A stretch of 64,000 nucleotides of DNA from Butyricicoccus pullicaecorum. Its GTDB lineage: Bacteria; Bacillota; Clostridia; Oscillospirales; Butyricicoccaceae. Location: positions 1 through 64,000 of the forward strand of contig JAFBIW010000011.1 of assembly GCA_021531865.1 (NCBI GenBank). The letters are read 5' to 3'. The position numbers and the translations under genes are program-made. The notes beneath the pieces are model-generated. The model made no database searches. It saw only the letters and a program-made list of their open reading frames with translations, and was not told where the DNA came from. Positions 36,730-43,352 of this stretch are shown here, piece by piece. Every line of letters starts with the position of its first letter. The stretch's first letter is position 1.

Positions 36730-36765
36730 AAAAAAGCCGGAGAGGTGTGACCCTCTCCGGCTTTT
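36730..36765. terminator. Bidirectional terminator
   Basis: AAAAGCCGGAGAGG and CCTCTCCGGCTTTT arms with a 6-nt loop. It ends both the 36042 gene and the minus-strand late operon. Confidence 0.9.
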
Positions 36766-36766
36766 C

Positions 36767-37312
36767 TTACACATTGAAAACTTGTCTTAGCTGGAGTTCC
36801 AGCTTTCGCTCAATCGCAGCAGGGGCAAGGCTTTCAAGGTCCTGCTCAGACAATGTGAGGAAATAATGCCCAGGCACCCAGCCGCCTTTGGTTGTGCGGT
36901 GGCCGTATTCAACATAGCTGGCATATTCCACAGGGTTGATGACCTCAACAGTGTAGGCATTGCCAGACTTTTTGACTGGCAGGGCGGCGGCGTAGGAGGC
37001 CACCTTGCTCATCCCATTTCCGCTGCCACTTTCAGCCTCACCTTGAGATTTTGCTGTCCAGCCCCGGCGTAAAGTTCCGCCCACTTTTCCCTTGACCGTG
37101 TGCGCTTGGTGGGTCTTGCCCATTGCACAGGTGTATGTTTCACCATCGTAGCGGCCCACGGGGGTGCGCCTTATCACAAGTTGCAGGAGTTTCCGGGCCA
37201 GCTCTTTGGACATGTCCTTGCAAAACTTGTCCATGTCAATGCCTTGCAGATGGGCGATGTTCTCACGGAGCTGCTGGAGCTGCTTATAGTCGCAGTTACC
37301 CCACTTTGCCAT
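36767..37312 (-). CDS. HK97 gp10-family neck/minor structural protein (XkdI-like)
   Basis: The 181-residue protein belongs to the HK97-gp10 family: ELARKLLQLVIRRTPVGRY, the middle GGTLRRGWTA and the C-terminal VEYASYVEYGHRTTKGGWVP followed by GHYFLTLSE. In PBSX-type phages this gene lies between the head-closure and tail-terminator genes and connects tail to head. Here it is the last gene of the late operon, 10 bp after the holin-like gene. The canonical spot (around 55.17 kb) has no gp10-type gene, so it seems moved, not duplicated. Confidence 0.8.
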   Translation of the reverse strand: MAKWGNCDYKQLQQLRENIAHLQGIDMDKFCKDMSKELARKLLQLVIRRTPVGRYDGETYTCAMGKTHQAHTVKGKVGGTLRRGWTAKSQGEAESGSGNGMSKVASYAAALPVKKSGNAYTVEVINPVEYASYVEYGHRTTKGGWVPGHYFLTLSEQDLESLAPAAIERKLELQLRQVFNV

Positions 37313-37322
37313 AGCGTTCTCC

Positions 37323-37697
37323 TTATTCAGTGGTTTCCTGTTCTGCGGCAGGCTCCTCCGGCGGCGTGCCGGAGGTCTTGCTCAAAATCAGGTTTTTCAA
37401 TTTCACAAATACATCTTTGGCATAGAGCACATAGGCCGTGAGCAGCGCCAGGTTGGAGGCAGTCATCAAGTTCACGGTCTGCCCGTCCACATCAATGGCG
37501 ATGATGTCCGGGTTGAGCCAGCCTGCCATGTAAAAGGCGATGAAACAGGCCGCCACGATGATGCCCTTGATGGTGCCGTTGCGGAGTTTTGCCTTGTCAA
37601 AACTGCCGTCAAAGAGGGCGTTGAGGCTGCCCAGCACGATGTTGACGGCTACCAGGAGCACCAGGCCAACGGCCAGATGGATGATGGAAGTAGTCAT
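37323..37697 (-). CDS. Holin-like phage membrane protein
   Basis: The 124-residue protein has three hydrophobic segments (IIHLAVGLVLLVAVNIVLGS, GIIVAACFIAFYMAGWL, LMTASNLALLTAYVLYA) and a charged, Glu-rich C-terminal tail, as in phage holin families of Firmicutes. It lies directly downstream of the endolysin and would set the time of lysis by opening the membrane. AAAGGAGG precedes the ATG. Confidence 0.75.
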   Translation of the reverse strand: MTTSIIHLAVGLVLLVAVNIVLGSLNALFDGSFDKAKLRNGTIKGIIVAACFIAFYMAGWLNPDIIAIDVDGQTVNLMTASNLALLTAYVLYAKDVFVKLKNLILSKTSGTPPEEPAAEQETTE

Positions 37698-37709
37698 AGA
37701 TTTCCTCCT

Positions 37710-38687
37710 TTACCCCACCAGCGTGAGGTCCTTGATGTTGACAGCCGCCGTGACCACTCCGTTGATGCCGATGACCACACGGGAGCCGTCAATCTGAATG
37801 ACGGTGTAGGCGGTGGTGTAGACATAGGAGGCCAGGCTGCCGCCGTTGTAGGTCTTGGCTCCCTTGGCCACCCTGACCCTGGAGCCCTTGACGATGGCCG
37901 GGGCCACTTCCTTGACATCAGCGGCATCCACCCAGCCATAGACGGTGGAGGAGCTGCCGGTGGTCTTGATGAGGTGGTAGGGGTGCTTGCCGGACTTGGC
38001 CACAGCGGTGACCTTGGCCTCACCGGGCTTGCAGCTCTTGCCGTTGACGGCCATGGAGCTGATATAGTGCTTGGTGCCCGTAAAGGTCACCACGGAGCCC
38101 ACAGCAAGCCCAGGAGTGGGCTTTTCATCCTTGCCAGGCGTGGGTGCCTCCCCGCCGCCGGAAGGCGCAGAGGTGGCCTTGGAGGCGTACTTGGGCACGC
38201 CAAAGCCCCGGATGTAGCGGCCATTGACGGCCAGCTTGCGGTAGCCAACGGCATCACTCATGTTGCCCTCAATGACCTTAATGGTCTTGCCATCGCAGGA
38301 CACCACAATGCCAACATGGTCCGCAGAGCCGGTGTTGTTCGTGGTGGCGTAGTTGCTGCCGTCCTGCCAGTCATAGAAAATGTAGTCACCAGGGCTGGGT
38401 ACATAGGCATCATTCTCCACCCAGGAGCCCAGCTTTTTGAAAAGGTCAATGTGGCGCTCACATCCGCACTCCGTGGGGATGATGTCCGTGAGGCCACAGG
38501 CGATGGCCACAGCGGATGCAAAGGTGGAGCACCAGGCATCCGTGTATTTCACCGCATAGCCCCTGGCCAGGGGCTTGTGGGAGTTGTAGAGGTCAATGAT
38601 TTTGCGGTGGGAGCCGTTGGCCTCTTTGCAGCCCAGATAGCTCACCGCAGTGTCCACAACTTTCTGCCGGAGTTCTTTTTCAGTCAT
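37710..38687 (-). CDS. Phage endolysin with N-terminal CHAP domain
   Basis: The 325-residue cell-wall hydrolase has a CHAP amidase/endopeptidase domain at residues ~1-165 with the catalytic Cys in TDAWCSTFASAVA, and His in SADHVGIVVS. A Pro/Gly linker follows (about 170-190), then two SH3-like repeats of about 60 residues (PGLAVGSVVTFTGTKHYIS and IVKGSRVRVAKGAKTYNGG) that probably bind the wall. It releases progeny by cutting peptidoglycan. No signal peptide is seen, so export by the holin is expected. Confidence 0.88.
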   Translation of the reverse strand: MTEKELRQKVVDTAVSYLGCKEANGSHRKIIDLYNSHKPLARGYAVKYTDAWCSTFASAVAIACGLTDIIPTECGCERHIDLFKKLGSWVENDAYVPSPGDYIFYDWQDGSNYATTNNTGSADHVGIVVSCDGKTIKVIEGNMSDAVGYRKLAVNGRYIRGFGVPKYASKATSAPSGGGEAPTPGKDEKPTPGLAVGSVVTFTGTKHYISSMAVNGKSCKPGEAKVTAVAKSGKHPYHLIKTTGSSSTVYGWVDAADVKEVAPAIVKGSRVRVAKGAKTYNGGSLASYVYTTAYTVIQIDGSRVVIGINGVVTAAVNIKDLTLVG

Positions 38688-38706
38688 TGAGCATGTCCTC
38701 CTTTAC

Positions 38707-38985
38707 TCAATCTTTCAGCACGATCTCAGTGGCCCGGAGGGCCGCATCAGCACCGTACTTGTCCGCAAACTTGTTGAGAAAACGCTGGGCGTATTTCGCC
38801 CGGTTTTCATTCTTGCTTTTCCAGTAGTAAAAGCCGCCCCAGGCACCATCTGTCACAAAAGAGGTGCCGGTGAGCGCCGCAATGGCTGTGACATCATGGT
38901 CCGTGAGCGTCCCCACTATCGTGGTGATGCAGAGGAGGACGGAAATGCAGATGTGCAGCACCAGCATTTTCTTTGAAAACTCCAT
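38707..38985 (-). CDS. Small phage membrane protein in the lysis cassette
   Basis: The 92-residue protein has one clear N-terminal membrane segment (MLVLHICISVLLCITTIVGT) and a weaker second (TAIAALTGTSFVTDGAWGGF), then a basic amphipathic tail. Its place just before the endolysin suggests a holin or antiholin, but the family is not recognised with certainty. GGAGGG stands close to the ATG. Confidence 0.6.
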   Translation of the reverse strand: MEFSKKMLVLHICISVLLCITTIVGTLTDHDVTAIAALTGTSFVTDGAWGGFYYWKSKNENRAKYAQRFLNKFADKYGADAALRATEIVLKD

Positions 38986-39002
38986 GCGCCCTCCTCTCCA
39001 GC

Positions 39003-39341
39003 TCAGGCCTGAGAGGCGGGGCGCTTATCGTCCCGGACCTCAAGCTCATGGATGGTATTGACCAGCGCCGTCACGGTGCCATTGCCGCCCAGAGCGTGGT
39101 ACTCCTTATACATGGCATTGACATTCTCAAGGCCGTGCAGAGTTATCCAGCCACGCTCCTCATAGTGATAATAGGATTGCACGATGCGGTCACGGAGGAG
39201 GGCCTGGACCCCCAGCTCTACCGCCTTTTGCCGTGCGTCTGCCTGCTTGTATTTCTTGTAGAGGTAGCCAACGGCGGGGACGGCTACCACAGTGATGATG
39301 GTGGAGATGATAGACCAGTAGCTCCTCAGCGTTTCCAGCAT
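39003..39341 (-). CDS. Single-span phage membrane protein in the lysis cassette
   Basis: The 112-residue protein has one N-terminal span (SIISTIITVVAVPAVGYLYK) and a soluble C-terminal part with YHYEERGWITLHGLENVNAM and a LGGNGTV motif, widespread in small Firmicutes phage proteins beside holins. ATG at 39341 follows AGGAGG by 9 nt. The frame is open to 39380, but that part lies in the terminator hairpin. Holin, antiholin or hemolysin-XhlA-like roles are all possible. Confidence 0.6.
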   Translation of the reverse strand: MLETLRSYWSIISTIITVVAVPAVGYLYKKYKQADARQKAVELGVQALLRDRIVQSYYHYEERGWITLHGLENVNAMYKEYHALGGNGTVTALVNTIHELEVRDDKRPASQA

Positions 39342-39370
39342 CCTTTTTGTCCTCCTGTTGTTCAAAAATG

Positions 39371-39400
39371 AGAGGGGCACACCACACGGGTGTGCCCCTC
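39371..39400 (-). terminator. Terminator between tail/DGR operon and lysis genes
   Basis: GAGGGGCACA and TGTGCCCCTC arms, followed in minus-strand reading by CATTTTTG. Confidence 0.75.
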
Positions 39401-39416
39401 CTGCTGGGCTGGGGCT

Positions 39417-39533
39417 TTAGACCTCAACCTCCAGGTCTGCCAGGATTTCCTCCACCTGCTTACGCAGCAGAGCGGGCACCTGGTCAATGGTCTTGCGGCC
39501 CTTGATGATGAGGGTAGCATACACAACAGCCAT
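39417..39533 (-). CDS. CD1375-like small phage protein, copy B
   Basis: A 38-residue protein starting MAVVYATLIIKGRKTIDQVP, with an AAAGGAGGTG ribosome site. It shares the V-YA-LI-KG-KT-D-VP pattern with the 37-residue protein at 39583-39696. Such tiny proteins (XkdX/CD1375 type) are common at the end of tail operons; the function is unknown. An ATG at 39590 in the same frame is less likely. Confidence 0.65.
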   Translation of the reverse strand: MAVVYATLIIKGRKTIDQVPALLRKQVEEILADLEVEV

Positions 39534-39582
39534 GTCTTGCACCTCCTTTCTCAACAGAAATAAAGCAAGCCGCAGGCGGAGC

Positions 39583-39696
39583 TCACGCATCGGTGCTCTC
39601 CTCCAGCAGCTTGGCAACAGCGTCACGCAGGTTGGCGGGGACATCATCCAGGGTCTTGAGGCCCTTGCGGATGAGGGCGGCATATACCTTAGCCAT
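39583..39696 (-). CDS. CD1375-like small phage protein, copy A
   Basis: A 37-residue protein, MAKVYAALIRKGLKTLDDVP and on, followed by a short acidic tail. It overlaps the upstream coiled-coil gene by 8 nt and is a tandem paralogue of the gene at 39417-39533, clearly from duplication of a small gene. Confidence 0.65.
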   Translation of the reverse strand: MAKVYAALIRKGLKTLDDVPANLRDAVAKLLEESTDA

Positions 39697-39877
39697 TCTC
39701 TCCACCTCCTGCCAGCATCTCATAGACCTCCGTGAGGGCCACCTGGGTGTTGGTCAGGTCCTCCTCCGTTGCCTGGAGCCGGGTCTTGAGCTCTTTGTTT
39801 TCCTTGGTCAGTTCCTCCAGGGAACGCTTGCGCTCATGCTTTGCCTTGAGGCTTGTGTTGTCATAGTAAACAGCCAT
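39689..39877 (-). CDS. Small coiled-coil phage protein
   Basis: A 62-residue, strongly charged helical protein (SLEELTKENKELKTRLQATE heptads). Its ATG overlaps the stop of the DGR target by one base, so it is translated with it. It may be a partner or chaperone of the tail-tip protein; this is inference from position. Confidence 0.6.
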   Translation of the reverse strand: MAVYYDNTSLKAKHERKRSLEELTKENKELKTRLQATEEDLTNTQVALTEVYEMLAGGGENG

Positions 39878-41097
39878 TATTCAAAAGCACCTCCGATGTT
39901 AGAAATATAGCCGCCGGTGTCGCTGGCTCCACGCTCAACAGAGAGCTTGAAGTTGAACGCAAAGCCGTTGGCGGCGGTCTTATTGGTAAACACATGGTTT
40001 GCGCCATTCTTGACATCCGCCGTGGCATCCTCCCAGACGGGGGTGGTGTCCTTGGCGTTGTTGGTGACCAGCACCTCCATGACCGCATCCGCAGGCAGGG
40101 TGCCCACGATGTTCATAACCATCACAGAAATGGCATCATCCGCCGCCAGCGGCGCTGCCAGTGTGACAGTGGCCTTGGTCACCTTTTTGGCAAAGGTCAC
40201 CGTGTAGGCGGCGCTGTCAGCCTTGCCGTCAGAGGCCACCACCTTGAGGGTGTGGGAGCCGTTGAGGATTTTCTGCCAGTTGGCAGCCGTGACAGCTTGG
40301 AATGTGTTGACCTGGCCCAGGGTTGCGGTGTAGGTGCGCTTGAGCACATTGTCCAGGTACTCCTTGACCGTCACAGTGTCCCCGTCCACATCGTTGACCG
40401 TGTACTGGAAGTTAAAGCCCGCCGTCTTGGTGCCCAGGTTGGAGCCATTGGCCGTGGAGCTGGTGATGGTGGGCGCAGTGTTGACGGACACAGTGCCGTC
40501 ATCGCTCACAGAGAGGGTGGAGGGGAGAGTGAAAGCGGGGCGGGACCCGCTGGTGCTGGTGCAGCCGCTGCTGTAGACATTGCCATCGGTGTCCAAGTAA
40601 ACGGCGAGGTCGGCGCCGTTCGTGTACGGGGAGCGGGTCCACTGAACAACGGCGGAGCCGTTCATGTAGGCGATCTGGAGAGAGCTGGCGATTTCCAGCG
40701 CCGTGCCCTCCACATTAAACCAGCTTGCCGATCTGTTCAGCTCAGTGGCAGACAGCAGGAAGATGGCACGCTCCAGCGTGCCAACGGTGTTGTTGCCGTT
40801 GCCGGGGGTGTACTTGATTTTCGTGGTGCCGATGACCCCACGGATGTCTGCGTCAAGCAGGTTTTTGTAGGTGCCGTTGAGCCAGCTATCAATGGCGCTG
40901 GAGGCGTAGGCATTGACATTGGAGCTGTGCCACTGGCGGCTGTCATAGCAGTCCTTGCGGACCACCAGCGTGCGGCCCATGCCGTTGAGGGAGTTCTCAT
41001 AGTTGTGCTTGGCAACATAGAAGCTCACCAGCTTGCCATTTTCCTTGAGCTGGATGATACTGCCCACAGCTTTGTTGCCCAGGGTGGTTGTGGCCAT
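39877..41097 (-). CDS. DGR target: DUF6273-like tail/adhesin protein carrying the variable repeat
   Basis: The 406-residue protein's N-terminal ~200 residues form a DUF6273/C-type-lectin-like region: VGSIIQLKENGKLVSFYVAK, WHSSNVNAYASSAIDSWLNG, RAIFLLSATELNR, then the variable repeat at residues ~155-188 (SPYTNGADLAVYLDTDGNVY, SSGCTSTSGSRPAF). The rest (from ~205) is Ig/cadherin-like: APTITSSTANGSNLGTKTAG, YTVNDVDGDTVTVKEYLDN and LNGSHTLKVVASDG. It is probably displayed at the tail tip and binds the host surface. It starts 3 bp after the RT stop, so RT and target share an mRNA. Confidence 0.88.
   Translation of the reverse strand: MATTTLGNKAVGSIIQLKENGKLVSFYVAKHNYENSLNGMGRTLVVRKDCYDSRQWHSSNVNAYASSAIDSWLNGTYKNLLDADIRGVIGTTKIKYTPGNGNNTVGTLERAIFLLSATELNRSASWFNVEGTALEIASSLQIAYMNGSAVVQWTRSPYTNGADLAVYLDTDGNVYSSGCTSTSGSRPAFTLPSTLSVSDDGTVSVNTAPTITSSTANGSNLGTKTAGFNFQYTVNDVDGDTVTVKEYLDNVLKRTYTATLGQVNTFQAVTAANWQKILNGSHTLKVVASDGKADSAAYTVTFAKKVTKATVTLAAPLAADDAISVMVMNIVGTLPADAVMEVLVTNNAKDTTPVWEDATADVKNGANHVFTNKTAANGFAFNFKLSVERGASDTGGYISNIGGAFE
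40534..40634 (-). repeat. DGR variable repeat (VR)
   Basis: 101 bp inside the target gene, aligned without gaps to TR at 42352-42452. In coding sense there are 12 A-to-G, 3 A-to-T and 1 A-to-C changes relative to TR, and none at C, G or T. The 3' end GGGTCCCGCCCCGCT is identical in both and GC-rich, as expected for the initiation-of-mutagenic-homing region. Confidence 0.95.
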
Positions 41098-41100
41098 AGA

Positions 41101-42126
41101 TCAGATTTCCTCCTTTAGAATATTTTGCACACGGTCCTGCACCTGCTGGCGCAGGGCCCAAGTGTTGCCATGTGCGGCGTGGGCATCCCACGCCTGCCAG
41201 GATTGCAGGATTTGCTCACGGGTCACCAGGCCCGCCGGGTATTCCTTTTCCCAGTGGCGGAGCTTGGCACGCATCCGCTTGATGCTGCTGTGCCGCAGCT
41301 TGCGGATGACCTTGCCGCTCTCCGTCAGGTAGGTGTGAAAGCCCAAAAAGTCAATGCCGTTGCGGATGGGAAAGATTTGGGTTTTCTCATTCAGTTCCAG
41401 CCCCAGGCTATCCATGTAGGCCCGTATTTCCCGGAGGCAGAATTGCAGGTATTCCTTGTCCGGGTGGATGAGGAAAAAGTCATCCATGTAGCGGCCATAG
41501 TATTGAATGTGGAGCTGTTCCTTGACGAAGTGGTCAAAGTCATCCAGGAACAGGAGGGCAAAGAGCTGTGATGTCTGATACCCCAGCGGCAGGCCGTCAG
41601 AGCAGTCAATATAGATGCAAAGCAGGTCATAAACAACAGGCTCAAGGTCCAGCTTTTTGAGCTTTTCCTTGAGCTTGTCATGGTTGATGCTTGCAAAGAA
41701 ACGGCGGACATCACACTTGAGCACCCAGCCCTCAGCGGTGTGGTGCTTATTCCAGTAGTCCGTGAAAAATCCTTTGAGCCGGTCCAGGCCGAAGTGCAGG
41801 CCCTTGTTCTTTTGGGATGCGTAGTTGTCCAGGATGAAACTGCGGGTGATGCGGTCATAGAGAAGATTGTCCACTATGGCGTGCTGGACCACCTTGTCCA
41901 CAAAAGCGGGTGCTTGCACCAGCCTTTTCTTGGGCTCATAGACATAGAACACACGAAACACACCGGGTCTGTAAATCTTGGTTTTTAGGATATAGACCAG
42001 GTTGACGATGTTCTCAAGCAGGCGCACCTCATAGTGTGCGGTGGCGGCTCTGGAGCGTTTGCCCCGCCGGGCGGCCAGGTATGCCGCATAGATCACCGCA
42101 AAGGTGCATATTTCAGAAAATTTCAT
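41101..42126 (-). CDS. DGR reverse transcriptase
   Basis: This 341-residue RT has its palm motifs in order: RVFYVYEPKKRLVQAP (RT1/2), WVLKCDVRRFFASINHDKL with Asp139 (RT3), GLPLGYQTSQLFALLFLDD with GxxxSQ at 182-187 (RT4; DGR enzymes have SQ where most RTs have SP), YGRYMDDFFLI with YMDD at 213-216 (RT5), LELNEKTQ and DFLGFHTY (RT6/7). No maturase or endonuclease domain is present, unlike group II intron proteins. It makes error-prone cDNA at template adenines for transfer to VR. TR lies just upstream and the target just downstream. Confidence 0.93.
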   Translation of the reverse strand: MKFSEICTFAVIYAAYLAARRGKRSRAATAHYEVRLLENIVNLVYILKTKIYRPGVFRVFYVYEPKKRLVQAPAFVDKVVQHAIVDNLLYDRITRSFILDNYASQKNKGLHFGLDRLKGFFTDYWNKHHTAEGWVLKCDVRRFFASINHDKLKEKLKKLDLEPVVYDLLCIYIDCSDGLPLGYQTSQLFALLFLDDFDHFVKEQLHIQYYGRYMDDFFLIHPDKEYLQFCLREIRAYMDSLGLELNEKTQIFPIRNGIDFLGFHTYLTESGKVIRKLRHSSIKRMRAKLRHWEKEYPAGLVTREQILQSWQAWDAHAAHGNTWALRQQVQDRVQNILKEEI

Positions 42127-42507
42127 ACAAACGGATGGCCCCCTATCAGTGTTCGGCTGGCCAGCCTCTCCTCATGCGCTGTGTAGGTGCCGCATGATAG
42201 GACCAGTAGCCCCGCCACTTTTCTGGAAAGCAGCGGGGCATCAGCGCAATGTGTTTGCCTTGGCCTCACCAAGGCTGGGTATGACCTCCTTTGATGTGAT
42301 GGATGGCACGGTTTTGGGCTTTGGGCCTACTCAGTCAGGCCTTACCATCAGAGCGGGGCGGGACCCGTTGGTGTTGGTGCAGTTGTTGTTGTTGACATTG
42401 CCATTGGTGTTCAAGTAAACGGCGTTGTTGGTGTTGTTCGTGTTCGGGGAGCACAGTGGAAAAATAGGTCATACCCAAATATAACAGCTCTCGGCTGGTA
42501 TATCCTT
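42127..42507 (-). ncRNA. DGR template RNA region between avd and RT genes
   Basis: No protein gene fits this 381-bp gap. It contains TR (42352-42452) and, 3' to it in coding sense, 225 bp of spacer before the RT gene with a hairpin (GCCCCGCTGC pairing with GTGGCGGGGC near 42208-42234). In known DGRs the RNA holding TR and the downstream spacer is structured and acts with RT and Avd in cDNA priming, so this stretch is probably the template transcript. Its ends are not determined. Confidence 0.7.
42352..42452 (-). repeat. DGR template repeat (TR)
   Basis: 101 bp that read in coding sense as a run of AAC/AAT codons (SPNTNNTNNAVYLNTNGNVN, NNNCTNTNGSRPA), the hallmark of DGR templates because A in the first two codon positions gives wide amino-acid choice without stop codons. 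It contains 34 coding-strand adenines. Confidence 0.95.
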
Positions 42508-43059
42508 TCAGGGGTTGCGGGCCAGGGCCTCAGCAATTTGCTGGGCCATCTGGCCCATTTTGGCAAGCTCCTGGTTGGCCTTTGCCTCACGCAGAGCGGC
42601 GGCACGGTTACTGTCATTGCGTTTCCAGTTGAAAGCCTTTTGACGGACCGGGCGCACCAGCTCTGCCCAGTAGTGGCACTGGTCACCAGAGATGTACTTG
42701 CGCTTATAGCTCAGGTTGATGTACTGGTTGAGAGTGTCGCAGAGGACGATGACCTCATCAAGGTCCTTGAGGCGTTCCTCATACTCAGTTTCAAAATAAC
42801 GGCCATCAGCGGAGTTGCATTTCTGGAGGATGGCGCTGGCCATGCGCTGCATGTCAGCGCACATGTGGAAAGTCTGGCTCTTGGGAAAGTGAGGCTTGCC
42901 GTCATCCTTGATTTTCTCAAAGAGCTCCTTTTCCACCATCTGGCCGTTTTCCATCACATAGGCCTTGACCTTGGTGTATTGGGGCTCTTTGACCTTGACC
43001 CGCTGGATGGTGTAGTCCAGCAGATCAGTGGCAAGCGGTATGATGTCATAGTTGGGCAC
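42508..43059 (-). CDS. DGR accessory variability determinant, Avd-like four-helix protein
   Basis: The 183-residue helical protein has the S23/Avd-type core HFPKSQTFHMCADMQRMASA, VIVLCDTLNQYINLSYKRKY and WAELVRPVRQKAFNWKR. Avd forms a positively charged pentamer that binds RT and template RNA. Basic helices and the place directly before TR support this. The N-terminal ~55 residues and the C-terminal ~30 are additions compared with the ~125-residue prototype. Its start is immediately after the stop of the short tail gene at 43060. Confidence 0.8.
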   Translation of the reverse strand: MPNYDIIPLATDLLDYTIQRVKVKEPQYTKVKAYVMENGQMVEKELFEKIKDDGKPHFPKSQTFHMCADMQRMASAILQKCNSADGRYFETEYEERLKDLDEVIVLCDTLNQYINLSYKRKYISGDQCHYWAELVRPVRQKAFNWKRNDSNRAAALREAKANQELAKMGQMAQQIAEALARNP

Positions 43060-43338
43060 TTAAAACTCAATCCTCCCTTGGCTTTCATTCCACACACCAG
43101 TGACCACCACGCCGGAGAGGCTAGTGAAAGCCACGCTCCAGGAGTTGCCGGTGACATTGGTGTCATATTTCAGCTCCAGCGTGCGGACACGGGTGGCCAG
43201 GCCGGAGAGGTCCGTGGTGTTGGTCTGGACCTGCCCCTCCAGTGTGGTCACTCTGGAGCTCAAAGGAGAAACCAGGGCCTTGACCTTTGCCCAGAGGCGT
43301 GCTGTCTGGAGGTCATCAAGGTAGGGCCTTTTTGCCAT
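43060..43338 (-). CDS. Short tail-fibre-associated protein with duplicated C-terminal module
   Basis: A 92-residue protein: an N-terminal helix with KALVSPLSSRVTTLEGQVQT heptads and a C-terminal ~42 residues (RTLELKYDTNVTGNSWSVAF and VVVTGVWNESQGRIEF) closely similar to the C-terminus of the collar-fibre protein at 44897-45691. It probably assembles with the tail fibre. Confidence 0.65.
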   Translation of the reverse strand: MAKRPYLDDLQTARLWAKVKALVSPLSSRVTTLEGQVQTNTTDLSGLATRVRTLELKYDTNVTGNSWSVAFTSLSGVVVTGVWNESQGRIEF

Positions 43339-43352
43339 GTCATTGGCCTCCT

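Noticed and set aside
41101-42126. Group II intron or retron as the source of the reverse transcriptase
   Set aside because: No maturase or HNH domain, no intron ends, no msr/msd; GxxxSQ motif and neighbouring TR/VR point to a DGR.
39583-43338. CRISPR-like interpretation of the repeated tail/DGR sequences
   Set aside because: There are just two related 101-bp segments 1.8 kb apart differing only at adenines, with no short regularly spaced repeats; a DGR explains them fully.
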